From: Streptomyces liliiviolaceus
GTDB lineage: Bacteria; Actinomycetota; Actinomycetes; Streptomycetales; Streptomycetaceae
NCBI RefSeq assembly: GCF_018070025.1
Contig: NZ_JAGPYQ010000001.1
Coordinates: 2,356,001-2,420,000, forward strand
DNA: 64,000 nt
Direction: 5' to 3'
Shown piece by piece: positions 46,477 to 54,815 of the stretch (the stretch's first letter is position 1; the number at the start of each line of letters is the position of its first letter). A program made the translations under genes and the position numbers. The notes beneath the pieces were generated by a model. The model was not told where the DNA came from and did no database searches. It saw only the letters and a program-made list of their open reading frames with translations.

Positions 46477-47712
46477 TTGGTACGGAAGATCGGCAGCCGG
46501 TACACCGCGCACCAGATCCTGGGACGGGGCAGCGCCGGCACGGTGTGGCTGGGTGAGGGACCCGAGGGGCCCGTCGCCATCAAGCTGCTGCGCGAGGACC
46601 TGGCGTCCGACCAGGAGCTGGTGGGACGGTTCGTGCAGGAGAGGACGGCCCTGCTGGGCCTGGACCATCCGCACGTCGTCTCCGTGCGGGACCTGGTCGT
46701 CGACGGCACCGACCTCGCCCTGGTCATGGACCTCGTCCGCGGCACGGACCTGCGGACCCGGCTCGACCGGGAGCGCCGCCTCGCCCCCGAGGCGGCCGTC
46801 GCGATCGTCGCCGACGTCGCCGACGGGCTCGCCGCCGCGCACGCGGCGGGAGTCGTGCACCGGGACGTCAAGCCCGAGAACGTGCTGCTCGACATGCAGG
46901 GGCCGCTCGGACCCGGCGGCTCGCACCCCGCGCTGCTCACGGACTTCGGCGTCGCCAAGCTCATCGACTCACCGCGGCGGACCCGCGCGACGAAGATCAT
47001 CGGTACGCCGGACTACCTGGCGCCCGAGATCATCGAGGGGCTGCCCCCGCGGGCGGCCGTCGACATCTACGCGCTGGCGACCGTGCTGTACGAGCTGCTC
47101 GCCGGCTTCACCCCCTTCGGCGGCGGGCACCCGGGAGCCGTCCTGCGGCGGCACGTCACCGAGACCGTCGTCCCGCTGCCCGGCATCCCCGAGGAGCTGT
47201 GGCAGCTGCTCGTACAGTGCCTGGCGAAGGCGCCGGCGTCGCGGCTGCGGGCCTCCGAGCTGGGGGAGCGGCTGCGCGAGCAGCTGCCCCTGCTCGCCGG
47301 GATGCCGCCGCTGGACGTCGACGAGCCCGACGGGGAGGCCGAGGGGCCCTACGAGGACGCGGCGCCCGCCGAGCCGGAGGTTCCGCGGGAGCGGGTGCGG
47401 CGCGGGGCCGTGCCGCTGGTGCCCGGCGCCAAGCCGGACTCGAACCGGGACACGCACACGTCCATGCGGGTGCCGGGGCCCGACGAGCTGGCGGGGGGCG
47501 CGCTGGGTACCGCGCGGGCGCCTCGGGCGGCGGGGGCGCCGCGGCCGGGGTCCGCGCGGCATCGCGCTTCCGCGCGGCGGCGGCGGATCACGTTGGGGGT
47601 GGCGGGGGTGGCGCTCGTCGCGGCGATAGGGGGTGGCGCGTGGCTGGCCGTGTCGGGGGACGACGCGGAGCCTCCCCACGACACGGAGAGGTCGTCCCCG
47701 GCGGCGCCCTGA
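46477..47712 (+). CDS. pkaB: membrane Ser/Thr protein kinase PkaB
   Basis: 411 residues, TTG start at 46477 with AGGAG five bases before. Kinase motifs: LGRGSAGTVWLG, VAIKLL, HRDVKPENV, LTDFGVAKL, the TRATKIIGTPDYLAPE activation segment, and DIYALATVLYELLAG. The juxtamembrane part (270-370) is acidic then Pro/Ala/Arg-rich. One helix near 375-393 (ITLGVAGVALVAAIGGGAWL) anchors it, with about 20 external residues. It follows pkaA by 170 bp and matches Streptomyces PkaB. The final 150 bp use G-rich codons (ggg, gtg, gcg), unlike the kinase domain, next to a composite repeat. Confidence 0.92.
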   Translation: MVRKIGSRYTAHQILGRGSAGTVWLGEGPEGPVAIKLLREDLASDQELVGRFVQERTALLGLDHPHVVSVRDLVVDGTDLALVMDLVRGTDLRTRLDRERRLAPEAAVAIVADVADGLAAAHAAGVVHRDVKPENVLLDMQGPLGPGGSHPALLTDFGVAKLIDSPRRTRATKIIGTPDYLAPEIIEGLPPRAAVDIYALATVLYELLAGFTPFGGGHPGAVLRRHVTETVVPLPGIPEELWQLLVQCLAKAPASRLRASELGERLREQLPLLAGMPPLDVDEPDGEAEGPYEDAAPAEPEVPRERVRRGAVPLVPGAKPDSNRDTHTSMRVPGPDELAGGALGTARAPRAAGAPRPGSARHRASARRRRITLGVAGVALVAAIGGGAWLAVSGDDAEPPHDTERSSPAAP

Positions 47713-47724
47713 CCGGACCCGGCT

Positions 47725-47925
47725 TTTCTCGCCCCCGCCGCCCCTACCCGTTCCCGTCCACGCATGGGGGCTGCGCCCCCTCGCCCCCCTGATCGCGCTA
47801 CGCGCTCGTCCTCAAACGCCGGACGGGCTGAAGGAGGTCGGGGCGCAGCCCCCGCCCTCCTTCAGGGGCGCGGGGAACTGCGCGATCAGCCCCCACCGGC
47901 CCGCAGACGAAGTCCTCCGGCCGGA
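47725..47925. repeat. composite extragenic repeat between pkaB and prfB
   Basis: It carries the CCCCTACCCGTTCCCGTC arm (about 47740-47760), the CTCGTCCTCAAACGCCGGAC segment and one complementary-strand copy of the other core (AGGGGCGCGGGGAACTGCGC at 47864-47883). The same two modules combine at 26690-27060. Confidence 0.82.
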
Positions 47926-47954
47926 GCCAGGGCTGCCCGACTTGGCGGAGCCGT

Positions 47955-47960
47955 TACGCT
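47955..47960 (+). promoter_or_regulatory. -10 box TACGCT with leaderless spacing, prfB
   Basis: TACGCT is followed by exactly six bases and the GTG start of prfB, predicting a leaderless mRNA. Confidence 0.6.
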
Positions 47961-47966
47961 GGGGGC

Positions 47967-49073
47967 GTGGCAGTCGTCGATGTTTCCGAAGAGCTCAAGT
48001 CCCTCTCCTCGACCATGGAGTCGATCGAGGCCGTCCTGGACCTCGACAAGCTGAGGGCGGACATCGCCGCGCTTGAGGAGCAGGCGGCGGCGCCGTCCCT
48101 GTGGGACGACCCCGATGAGGCACAGAAGATCACCAGCAAGCTGAGCCACCTCCAGTCGGAGGTGCGCAAGGCCGAGACCCTCCGCGGACGCATCGACGAT
48201 CTCAGCGTGCTGTTCGAGATGGCCGAGGAGGAGGACGACCCGGACACCCGTGCCGAGGCCGAGACCGAGCTCACCGCCGTCAAGAAGGCGCTGGACGAGA
48301 TGGAAGTCCGCACACTCCTGTCCGGGGAGTACGACGCCCGTGAGGCCGTCGTCACCATCCGTGCCGAGGCCGGCGGCGTCGACGCCTCCGACTTCGCCGA
48401 GAAGCTCCAGCGCATGTACCTGCGCTGGGCCGAGCGCCACGGCTACAAGACGGAGCTCTACGAGACCTCGTACGCGGAAGAGGCCGGCATCAAGTCGACC
48501 ACCTTCGCCGTCCACGTCCCGTACGCGTACGGCACGCTCTCCGTCGAGCAGGGCACGCACCGGCTGGTGCGGATCTCGCCGTTCGACAACCAGGGCCGCC
48601 GCCAGACGTCGTTCGCCGGTGTCGAGATCCTGCCCGTGGTCGAGCAGACCGACCACATCGAGATCGACGAGTCCGAGCTGCGCGTGGACGTGTACCGGTC
48701 GTCCGGTCCGGGCGGCCAGGGCGTCAACACGACCGACTCCGCGGTCCGGCTGACCCACCTGCCCACCGGCATCGTCGTCTCCTGCCAGAACGAGCGCTCG
48801 CAGATCCAGAACAAGGCGTCCGCGATGAACGTCCTCCAGGCCAAGCTCCTTGAGCGCCGCCGCCAGGAGGAACAGGCCAAGATGAACGCGCTCAAGGGCG
48901 ACGGCGGCAACTCCTGGGGCAACCAGATGCGTTCCTACGTCCTGCACCCGTACCAGATGGTCAAGGACCTGCGCACGGAATGCGAAGTCGGAAACCCCGA
49001 GGCCGTTTTCAACGGCGAGATCGACGGTTTCCTTGAGGCCGGAATTCGCTGGCGCAAGCAGCAGGAGAAGTAA
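47967..49073 (+). CDS. prfB: peptide chain release factor 2
   Basis: 368 residues. RF2 recognises UGA and UAA and triggers peptide release in the ribosome. It shows the GGQ loop in [14 protein letters not shown], the SPF anticodon-like tripeptide in [14 protein letters not shown], and the N-terminal coiled-coil domain. There is no in-frame UGA or programmed +1 frameshift near codon 25, unlike E. coli; this is usual for actinobacteria. The GTG start at 47967 is not preceded by a ribosome binding site and fits a leaderless transcript. A strong terminator follows. Confidence 0.96.
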   Translation: MAVVDVSEELKSLSSTMESIEAVLDLDKLRADIAALEEQAAAPSLWDDPDEAQKITSKLSHLQSEVRKAETLRGRIDDLSVLFEMAEEEDDPDTRAEAETELTAVKKALDEMEVRTLLSGEYDAREAVVTIRAEAGGVDASDFAEKLQRMYLRWAERHGYKTELYETSYAEEAGIKSTTFAVHVPYAYGTLSVEQGTHRLVRISPFDNQGRRQTSFAGVEILPVVEQTDHIEIDESELRVDVYRSSGPGGQGVNTTDSAVRLTHLPTGIVVSCQNERSQIQNKASAMNVLQAKLLERRRQEEQAKMNALKGDGGNSWGNQMRSYVLHPYQMVKDLRTECEVGNPEAVFNGEIDGFLEAGIRWRKQQEK

Positions 49074-49102
49074 GCGACTTTTCCGTACGTCGTTTTGTCG
49101 AC

Positions 49103-49137
49103 AGGGCAACTGCCGTCCACCTGACGGCAGTTGCCCT
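49103..49137 (+). terminator. rho-independent terminator of prfB
   Basis: Perfect 15-bp stem AGGGCAACTGCCGTC / GACGGCAGTTGCCCT with a five-base loop, then TTCT. Confidence 0.92.
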
Positions 49138-49387
49138 TTCTGCTGCGCTCTGGTGACTGATGTGTGGGTTTTACATCACACTCACATGACGCTGTGCCGG
49201 TCAAAAGACCTTCATCTGGACATCGCGGTCGCAACGACCTTGACGATGTCTTGAAAGATGGGAAAGCTGACGCGTGGCATGCGTATTTCTGGGGCGCGTG
49301 TGAACCGGGGGCCCCACAGGGTCATCCCCGAGGTCGCGGCCCCGGGCGCTGCACCATCGACGATGAGCTACTGGGGGTAGCAACCAG
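49138..49387 (+). other. gene-free leader before the LAETG surface protein
   Basis: About 250 bp without a convincing gene. TTGACG (49240-49245) and TTGAAA (49251-49256) could be -35 elements, but neither has a clear -10 at 17-18 bp. A long 5' leader for the next gene is possible. Confidence 0.4.
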
Positions 49388-50035
49388 ATGACCAAGAAGA
49401 CGCGGATCCGGATCGCGCGGATAGCCGCCGGTGCGGTGATCGCCGCCGGTGCCTCTCTGACCGCCGCCGGTGCCGCCTCGGCGCTCGACGTCGGTGTCGA
49501 CGTGGCCGGGCTGAATGTCGGCGCGAGCGTCGACGAGAGCGGTGTCGCCGTCGGTATTTCTGCTGACGACGACGACCCGACCACCCCGCCTCCCACCACG
49601 GAGGAGCCGACGGAGATCCCGACGGAGCCCACCGAGGAGCCGACGGAGCCCACCGAGGAGCCCACCGAGCCCACCGAGGAGCCCACCGAGCCCACGGAGG
49701 AGCCCACCCAGGACCCCACCGATGACCCGACCACTCCCGGCAACGGGAACGGGAACGAGAACGGCACCGGCGGCGGCAACGGCGGCAGTGGCAACGACAA
49801 CAGCGCCGACAGCGCCGACGGCAGCTCCAACGTCGTCGAGCAGGGTGCCGGCAAGGAGAGCCTGACCGACACCGGTTCGGACACCTCCGCCCAGGGCACC
49901 GGCGGCGAGCTGGCCGAGACCGGCGCCGCCGAGAACATCACGTACCTGCTGATCGGCGCCGCGACGATGATCGCCGGCGGCATCGGCTTCCGTATGCTGC
50001 CGCGTGTCATGAACGGCCGCGGCGCGGCTGCCTGA
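49388..50035 (+). CDS. sortase-anchored surface protein (LAETG)
   Basis: 215 residues. Signal peptide about 1-32 (RIARIAAGAVIAAGASLTAA, cleavage after ASA). Then an acidic Thr/Pro stalk with an eight-residue repeat of the type PTEEPTEP (about residues 70-110), a Gly/Asn-rich segment, and the sorting signal LAETG followed by a hydrophobic helix (ITYLLIGAATMIAGGIGF) and positive tail. LAxTG is the motif of class E sortases in streptomycetes, so the protein should be attached to peptidoglycan. No binding or enzyme domain is present; it looks like a wall stalk or spacer. GGGGG lies about 12 bases before the ATG. A terminator follows. Confidence 0.85.
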   Translation: MTKKTRIRIARIAAGAVIAAGASLTAAGAASALDVGVDVAGLNVGASVDESGVAVGISADDDDPTTPPPTTEEPTEIPTEPTEEPTEPTEEPTEPTEEPTEPTEEPTQDPTDDPTTPGNGNGNENGTGGGNGGSGNDNSADSADGSSNVVEQGAGKESLTDTGSDTSAQGTGGELAETGAAENITYLLIGAATMIAGGIGFRMLPRVMNGRGAAA

Positions 50036-50067
50036 CGTATGACGCACGACGTGTGAGTTGTGATGCG

Positions 50068-50102
50068 GGAAGGGCCCGGAGCCGATGGCTCCGGGCCCTT
50101 CC
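50068..50102. terminator. bidirectional terminator
   Basis: Perfect 16-bp stem GGAAGGGCCCGGAGCC / GGCTCCGGGCCCTTCC with loop GAT, between the surface protein gene and the convergent zinc-ribbon gene. Confidence 0.9.
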
Positions 50103-50118
50103 TTGTGACGTGTGTCTC

Positions 50119-50313
50119 CTACGCGGTCTGGTGCGCCAGCAGGGCCACCGCCGCGATCAGGACGGCGAGCAACGCGATCAAGGTCATGGGGGTGAGCCCG
50201 CCGCCCAGCGGGCCCTCGTTCTGAAGGCGTGCGCGGTTCGCCCGGCACACGGGGCAGCGGCCTTCGTTCACAGGCGCGGCGCAGTTCGCGCACACCAGCC
50301 GGTCGTACGTCAT
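50119..50313 (-). CDS. small zinc-ribbon membrane protein
   Basis: 64 residues. Two CxxC pairs (Cys8-x2-Cys11 and Cys20-x2-Cys23, in LVCANCAAPVNEGRCPVCR) form a zinc ribbon, followed by one C-terminal helix (LTPMTLIALLAVLIAAVALL). The ATG at 50313 has AAGGAGG at ideal spacing, supporting a real gene. It sits divergent from ftsE, with about 360 bp between the starts. The function is unknown. Confidence 0.8.
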   Translation of the reverse strand: MTYDRLVCANCAAPVNEGRCPVCRANRARLQNEGPLGGGLTPMTLIALLAVLIAAVALLAHQTA

Positions 50314-50469
50314 GCGCTCGCCCTCCTTGCACCGGTTCCACGGACACAACGCTCTCGGGGACGGATACGTTCCCACTCCACTGTGCCAGGTTCCTCCGGA
50401 AGGTGCGCGGGTTCCTGGGCAGGGGGCTCGGTGGGCGCCTCGGGAGGGGGCTGCGGGTCGTATCGCGGC

Positions 50470-50522
50470 TGCGGGGCGGTGGGGGCTCGTCGCGCAGTTC
50501 CCCGCGCCCCTGAGGGGCGGAG
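50470..50522. repeat. extragenic repeat in the ftsE upstream region
   Basis: One core at 50491-50511 with the GCGGGGCGGTGGGGGCTCGT lead. The gene-free stretch 50314-50672 contains nothing else I can identify except a TAAGGT (50620-50625), a possible -10 box about 50 bp before ftsE. Confidence 0.7.
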
Positions 50523-50672
50523 CCCTTCCCGAAGAAGCCTCTCCTTCTATGTGCCCGGTACAAATGCGCACAACCCTTGTTCAACCCGTCTCCGCGCCTG
50601 CGCGCGTGCACCCGCGTCGCGTAAGGTCACGCTCATCTAGCCCCCATACCCCCGACGGCCTGTGGTGCATCC

Positions 50673-51362
50673 GTGATCCGATTCGACAATGTCTCCAAGG
50701 TCTACGCCAAGCAGACCCACCCCGCTCTCCGGGATGTCTCCCTGGAGGTGGAGCGCGGTGAGTTCGTGTTCCTGGTGGGGTCATCCGGCTCCGGAAAGTC
50801 CACCTTCCTGCGGCTGATCCTGCGCGAAGAGCGGGCCAGCCACGGCCAGGTGCACGTGCTGGGCAAGGACCTCGCGCGCATCTCCAACTGGAAGGTGCCG
50901 CAGATGCGCCGCCAGCTGGGGACCGTGTTCCAGGACTTCCGCCTCCTGCCCAACAAGACGGTCGCCGAGAACGTCGCCTTCGCGCAGGAAGTGATCGGCA
51001 AGTCCAAGGGCGAGATCCGCAAGTCCGTGCCCCAGGTGCTCGACCTCGTCGGCCTCGGCGGCAAGGAGGACCGGATGCCCGGCGAGCTGTCCGGCGGTGA
51101 GCAGCAACGAGTGGCCATCGCGAGAGCGTTCGTGAACCGGCCCAAGCTGCTGATCGCGGACGAGCCCACCGGAAACCTGGACCCGCAGACCTCCGTCGGC
51201 ATCATGAAGCTGCTGGACCGGATCAACCGGACCGGGACCACCGTCGTGATGGCGACGCACGACCAGAACATCGTGGACCAGATGCGCAAGCGCGTCATCG
51301 AGCTGGAGAAGGGCCGCCTCGTCCGCGACCAGGCGCGCGGCGTCTACGGCTATCAGCACTGA
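50673..51362 (+). CDS. ftsE: cell division ATP-binding protein FtsE
   Basis: 229 residues. ABC ATPase with Walker [11 protein letters not shown] (35-44), signature LSGGEQQR, Walker B LLIADEP and the MATHDQ switch. FtsE, with FtsX, regulates peptidoglycan hydrolases at the division site; it does not transport a solute. The GTG start at 50673 begins directly with [11 protein letters not shown] as in the family. ftsX follows after 46 bp. Confidence 0.96.
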   Translation: MIRFDNVSKVYAKQTHPALRDVSLEVERGEFVFLVGSSGSGKSTFLRLILREERASHGQVHVLGKDLARISNWKVPQMRRQLGTVFQDFRLLPNKTVAENVAFAQEVIGKSKGEIRKSVPQVLDLVGLGGKEDRMPGELSGGEQQRVAIARAFVNRPKLLIADEPTGNLDPQTSVGIMKLLDRINRTGTTVVMATHDQNIVDQMRKRVIELEKGRLVRDQARGVYGYQH

Positions 51363-51408
51363 CCGCGAGTCCCACGCGTCCGTCCACGGAAAGGCCTGAG
51401 AAGACGCC

Positions 51409-52326
51409 ATGCGCGCCCAGTTCGTTCTGTCGGAGATCGGTGTCGGTCTCCGTCGCAATCTCACGATGACCTTCGCGGTCGTCGTCTCCGTCGCCCTGTC
51501 CCTCGCCCTGTTCGGCGGCTCGCTCCTGATGAGCGACCAGGTGAGCACGATGAAGGGGTACTGGTACGACAAGGTCAACGTCTCGATCTTCCTCTGCAAC
51601 AAGTCCGACGCGGAGTCCGACCCCAACTGCGCCAAGGGAGCGGTCACCAGCGAGCAGAAGAAGCAGATCGAGACCGACCTCGGCAAGATGTCCGTCGTCG
51701 ACAACGTCACGCACGAGTCGAGCGACGAGGCGTACAAGCACTACAAGGAGCAGTTCGGCGACTCCCCGCTGGCGGCCTCGCTGACCCCGGACCAGATGCA
51801 GGAGTCCTTCCGCGTCAAGCTGACGGACCCGGAGAAGTACCAGGTCATCGCGACCGCCTTCGACGGCCGTGACGGCGTGCAGTCCGTGCAGGATCAGAAG
51901 GGCATCCTCGACAACCTCTTCGGGCTGCTCAACGGCATGAACTGGGCGGCGCGGGCGGTGATGGCGATGATGCTCGTCGTCGCGCTGATGCTGATCGTCA
52001 ACACCGTGCGCGTCTCCGCGTTCAGCCGTCGGCGTGAGACCGGGATCATGCGCCTGGTGGGCGCCTCCGGCTTCTACATCCAGGCGCCGTTCATCATGGA
52101 GGCCGCCGTCGCCGGACTGATCGGCGGTGGTGTCGCCTGCGCCTTCCTGGTGATCGCGCGGTACTTCATCATCGACCACGGTCTCGCCCTGTCCGAGAAG
52201 CTGAATCTGATCAACTTCATCGGCTGGGACGCCGTTCTCACGAAGCTGCCGCTGATCCTCGCCACGAGCCTGCTGATGCCCGCGCTGGCCGCGTTCTTCG
52301 CGTTGCGCAAGTACTTGAAGGTGTGA
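51409..52326 (+). CDS. ftsX: cell division membrane protein FtsX
   Basis: 305 residues. N-terminal cytoplasmic lead MRAQFVLSEIGVGLRRNLTM, first helix about 20-42, an extracellular domain about 45-170 that in this family binds peptidoglycan-hydrolase partners, then three helices (MAMMLVVALMLIVNTVRV; FIMEAAVAGLIGGGVACAFL; LPLILATSLLMPALAAFFAL). The RETGIMRLVGASGFYIQAPF coupling segment contacts FtsE. The extracellular domain carries two cysteines (FLCNKSD and NCAKG) that may form a disulphide. Confidence 0.95.
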   Translation: MRAQFVLSEIGVGLRRNLTMTFAVVVSVALSLALFGGSLLMSDQVSTMKGYWYDKVNVSIFLCNKSDAESDPNCAKGAVTSEQKKQIETDLGKMSVVDNVTHESSDEAYKHYKEQFGDSPLAASLTPDQMQESFRVKLTDPEKYQVIATAFDGRDGVQSVQDQKGILDNLFGLLNGMNWAARAVMAMMLVVALMLIVNTVRVSAFSRRRETGIMRLVGASGFYIQAPFIMEAAVAGLIGGGVACAFLVIARYFIIDHGLALSEKLNLINFIGWDAVLTKLPLILATSLLMPALAAFFALRKYLKV

Positions 52327-52337
52327 CACATGCCAAG

Positions 52338-52369
52338 AGGGCCGTACCGGCAACCGCCGGTACGGCCCT
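52338..52369 (+). terminator. rho-independent terminator of ftsEX
   Basis: Perfect 13-bp stem AGGGCCGTACCGG / CCGGTACGGCCCT, loop CAACCG, then TCTCGTT. Confidence 0.92.
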
Positions 52370-52380
52370 TCTCGTTGTCC

Positions 52381-52386
52381 TAGACT
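52381..52386 (+). promoter_or_regulatory. -10 box TAGACT, near-leaderless
   Basis: TAGACT, then seven bases and the ATG of the S41 peptidase gene at 52394. It lies directly after the ftsX terminator. Confidence 0.55.
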
Positions 52387-52393
52387 CACCCGC

Positions 52394-53560
52394 ATGTCAG
52401 GCCGTGACCTGTTCTGTCAGCCCCGCCGCATCCGCCGCGGGGCGGCCCTGACGTTGGTCTTCGCGAGCGTCCTCGCGGCGGGCGCCGCGACCGGCGCGTT
52501 CGACACCCCCGGCCGGAAATCCGTCTCCCCGGCGGCCCGTACCGCGCAGGCCGGCCACCAGGACGACGTCGCCGACGCCGCCGCCGAGGCGATGGCCGAC
52601 GGCAAGTCGCCCGTGGAGGCCGCCGAGCGGGCCGTCAGCCGCAGCGGCGACCGCTGGGGCGCCGTCTACTCCCAGGGCGAGTACGAGGAGTTCGAGGAGG
52701 CCCTCGGCGGCCGGTACACCGGCGTCGGTCTCTGGGCCCGGCGCGAGCGCGGCGGACGCATCGAGGTGACCCGGGTCCAGTCGGGCTCGCCCGCCGCGAC
52801 CGCGGGCATCCGCAAGGGCGACCGGCTGCGCAGCATCGACGGCCACCGCGTCGACGGCAGGCCCGTCACCGAGGTCGTCGCGTTACTGCGGGGCGATGCC
52901 ACCGACGCCGACGCGGGCACCGCCGTCGACCTCGGGCTGGAGCGCGGCACGCGCGCGTGGAGCGAGACCCTGCACCGGGCGCGGCTGTCCACCGACTCCG
53001 TGAGCGTGCGCGAACTCCCCGGCGGCGTCACGGTGATCAAGGTCGCCGCCTTCACCAAGGGCTCCGGGGACCTCGTGCGGACCGCGGTGGCCGACGCGCC
53101 CGCGGACGAGGGGATCGTCCTCGATCTGCGGGGCAACTCCGGCGGCCTGGTCACCGAGGCCGTCACCGCCGCCTCCGCCTTCCTCGACGGCGGCCTGGTG
53201 GCCACGTACGACGTGAACGGCGACCAGAAGGCCCTGCACGCCGATCCCGGCGGCGACACCACCAGACCGCTGGTCGCGCTCGTCGACGGCGGCACGATGA
53301 GCGCGGCCGAGCTCCTCACCGGCGGGCTCCAGGACCGCGGTCGCGCGGTCGTCGTGGGCTCCAGGACCTTCGGCAAGGGCTCGGTCCAGATGCCGAGCCG
53401 GCTGCCGGACGGCTCGGTCGCCGAACTGACGGTCGGCCACTACCGCACCCCCTCCGGGCGCTCGGTGGACGCCCGCGGTATCACCCCCGACCTGGAGGCC
53501 GACGAGGGTGCGCTGGAGCGCGCCGAGACCGTCCTGAGCGGACTCGGGGACGCCGAGTGA
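52394..53560 (+). CDS. S41 C-terminal processing peptidase
   Basis: 388 residues. Signal peptide or anchor about 15-35 (ALTLVFASVLAAGAATGAF). A PDZ domain about 115-190 includes YTGVGLWARRERG and SPAATAGIRKGDRLRSIDG. The S41 catalytic domain has the nucleophile Ser303 in GGTMSAAEL and general-base Lys328 in FGKGSVQ, the 25-residue spacing of the Ser-Lys dyad. It cleaves proteins from the C-terminus outside the membrane. Position between ftsX and smpB is conserved in streptomycetes. Confidence 0.92.
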   Translation: MSGRDLFCQPRRIRRGAALTLVFASVLAAGAATGAFDTPGRKSVSPAARTAQAGHQDDVADAAAEAMADGKSPVEAAERAVSRSGDRWGAVYSQGEYEEFEEALGGRYTGVGLWARRERGGRIEVTRVQSGSPAATAGIRKGDRLRSIDGHRVDGRPVTEVVALLRGDATDADAGTAVDLGLERGTRAWSETLHRARLSTDSVSVRELPGGVTVIKVAAFTKGSGDLVRTAVADAPADEGIVLDLRGNSGGLVTEAVTAASAFLDGGLVATYDVNGDQKALHADPGGDTTRPLVALVDGGTMSAAELLTGGLQDRGRAVVVGSRTFGKGSVQMPSRLPDGSVAELTVGHYRTPSGRSVDARGITPDLEADEGALERAETVLSGLGDAE

Positions 53561-53641
53561 CCGGCCCCCGCACGGCCCTCGCGGCCACCGCCCCGCACTT
53601 CGCGTAATCGGCTTTCCCTCCGGCCCCCCTCTAGTGCGAAA

Positions 53642-54199
53642 ATGGCCAGCACTATGAGCAAGGGCATGTACGTACCGAAGGAATCCCAGCCGAAGCAGGG
53701 AGGTGGCGCCAAGGCCAGCGCCAAGGACGGCAAGCGCAAGATCGTCGCGCAGAACAAGAAGGCCCGGCACGACTACGCGATCATCGATGTCTACGAGGCC
53801 GGACTCGTCCTCACCGGCACCGAGGTGAAGTCGCTGCGCCAGGGGCGTGCCTCGCTGGCCGACGGCTTCGTGCAGATCGACGGGAACGAGGCGTGGCTGC
53901 ACAACGCCCACATCCCCGAGTACAGCCAGGGCAGCTGGACCAACCACTCCGCGCGCCGCAAGCGCAAGCTGCTCCTGCACCGCGAGGAGATCGACAAGCT
54001 GGCCTCGAAGTCCGACGAGACGGGTCACACCATCGTGCCCCTCGTCCTGTACTTCAAGGACGGCCGCGCGAAGGCCGAGATCGCGCTCGCCCGCGGCAAG
54101 AAGGAATACGACAAGCGCCAGACGCTGCGCGAGAAGCAGGACCGGCGCGAGTCGGACCGGGCGATCGCGGCGGTCAAGCGCAAGCAGCGCGGCGAGTAG
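53642..54199 (+). CDS. smpB: tmRNA-binding protein SmpB
   Basis: 185 residues from the first ATG at 53642; ATGs at 53654 and 53666 ([10 protein letters not shown]) are alternatives, and none has a clear ribosome binding site. The OB-fold core starts at [17 protein letters not shown], with the conserved [32 protein letters not shown] and [12 protein letters not shown], and the basic C-terminal tail ([20 protein letters not shown]) that enters the mRNA channel. With tmRNA it rescues stalled ribosomes; the ssrA gene follows directly. Confidence 0.95.
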   Translation: MASTMSKGMYVPKESQPKQGGGAKASAKDGKRKIVAQNKKARHDYAIIDVYEAGLVLTGTEVKSLRQGRASLADGFVQIDGNEAWLHNAHIPEYSQGSWTNHSARRKRKLLLHREEIDKLASKSDETGHTIVPLVLYFKDGRAKAEIALARGKKEYDKRQTLREKQDRRESDRAIAAVKRKQRGE

Positions 54200-54271
54200 C
54201 GAGCGGGCTGCCCGTGGGCGGCCGGCGGCCGGCCGCCGGGAATACAGTGGCATCGACGTGCGTTGGTCACG

Positions 54272-54277
54272 TACGAT
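54272..54277 (+). promoter_or_regulatory. possible ssrA -10 box (TACGAT)
   Basis: TACGAT about 75 bp before the mature tmRNA 5' end. A weak TGGCAT lies 18 bp upstream. A precursor starting here would include the tandem hairpins at 54307-54338. Confidence 0.4.
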
Positions 54278-54306
54278 GGGAACGCACCTCACAGCGGGTG
54301 CACACT

Positions 54307-54338
54307 CCCTCTCCGGAGGGCCCTCTTCGGAGGGTTTT
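54307..54338 (+). other. tandem tetraloop hairpins before ssrA
   Basis: CCCTC-TCCG-GAGGG (54307-54320) is followed at once by CCCTC-TTCG-GAGGG (54321-54334) and TTTT. The two stems are identical and the loops are UNCG-type or similar. They may be a terminator for smpB or a structured tmRNA precursor leader. Confidence 0.7.
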
Positions 54339-54351
54339 GAAAAAACAACAT

Positions 54352-54737
54352 GGGGATGATCGGTTTCGACAGCGGCTGTCGAAGCAGGGGAAGCGAGCCG
54401 AGGAAGCGGCAATGATCTCGTTAACCATATGTCGCAACCAATAATCGCCAATTCCAAGAGCGATTCCCAGTCCTTCGCCCTCGCTGCTTAATAACCAGTG
54501 ACTGAAGGACCCTAAATGGGTGTCAGCCCGGGGGTGTTCCCGACCCGGATCCTGGCATAATCAAGGGAACTAAACCGTCTGGCCCGGTCACGGGGTGAGA
54601 CGGGAAATCAAACAGTGACTGAGCCCGTCGGAGACTTGTTCGCGTGATCTCCGGGGCTGAGAAAATCTAAGCGAACTGCGCTCGGAGAAGCCCTGATTCT
54701 GCACCGTTGGACGCGGGTTCGATTCCCGCCATCTCCA
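54352..54737 (+). ncRNA. ssrA: transfer-messenger RNA (tmRNA)
   Basis: About 386 nt. The 5' end GGGGATGATCGGTTTCGACA and 3' end GGTTCGATTCCCGCCATCTC plus CA form the tRNA-like part: GGGGATG pairs with CATCTCC and the T-arm GGTTCGATTCC is intact. The CCA is not encoded (CTT follows the discriminator A). The tag frame begins with the resume codon GCC at 54447 and reads ANSKSDSQSFALAA, ending TAATAA at 54489-54494. The LAA tail marks tagged proteins for Clp-type proteolysis. A downstream terminator hairpin is perfect. It is adjacent to smpB, its partner. Confidence 0.95.
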
Positions 54738-54762
54738 CTTTCCCATGTTCAGATCCAGAAGC

Positions 54763-54795
54763 GAAGGCCCCGCTGCCATAGGCAGCGGGGCCTTC
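54763..54795 (+). terminator. terminator of ssrA
   Basis: Perfect 15-bp stem GAAGGCCCCGCTGCC / GGCAGCGGGGCCTTC with loop ATA. Confidence 0.9.
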
Positions 54796-54815
54796 GTCAT
54801 GGATGCTGCTGTGGC

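Noticed and set aside
47967..48070. Programmed frameshift in prfB
   Set aside because: The frame is continuous from the GTG, with no internal UGA.
54588..54737. tRNA gene at the 3' end of ssrA
   Set aside because: The T-arm and acceptor sequence belong to the tmRNA tRNA-like domain; no separate anticodon arm is present.
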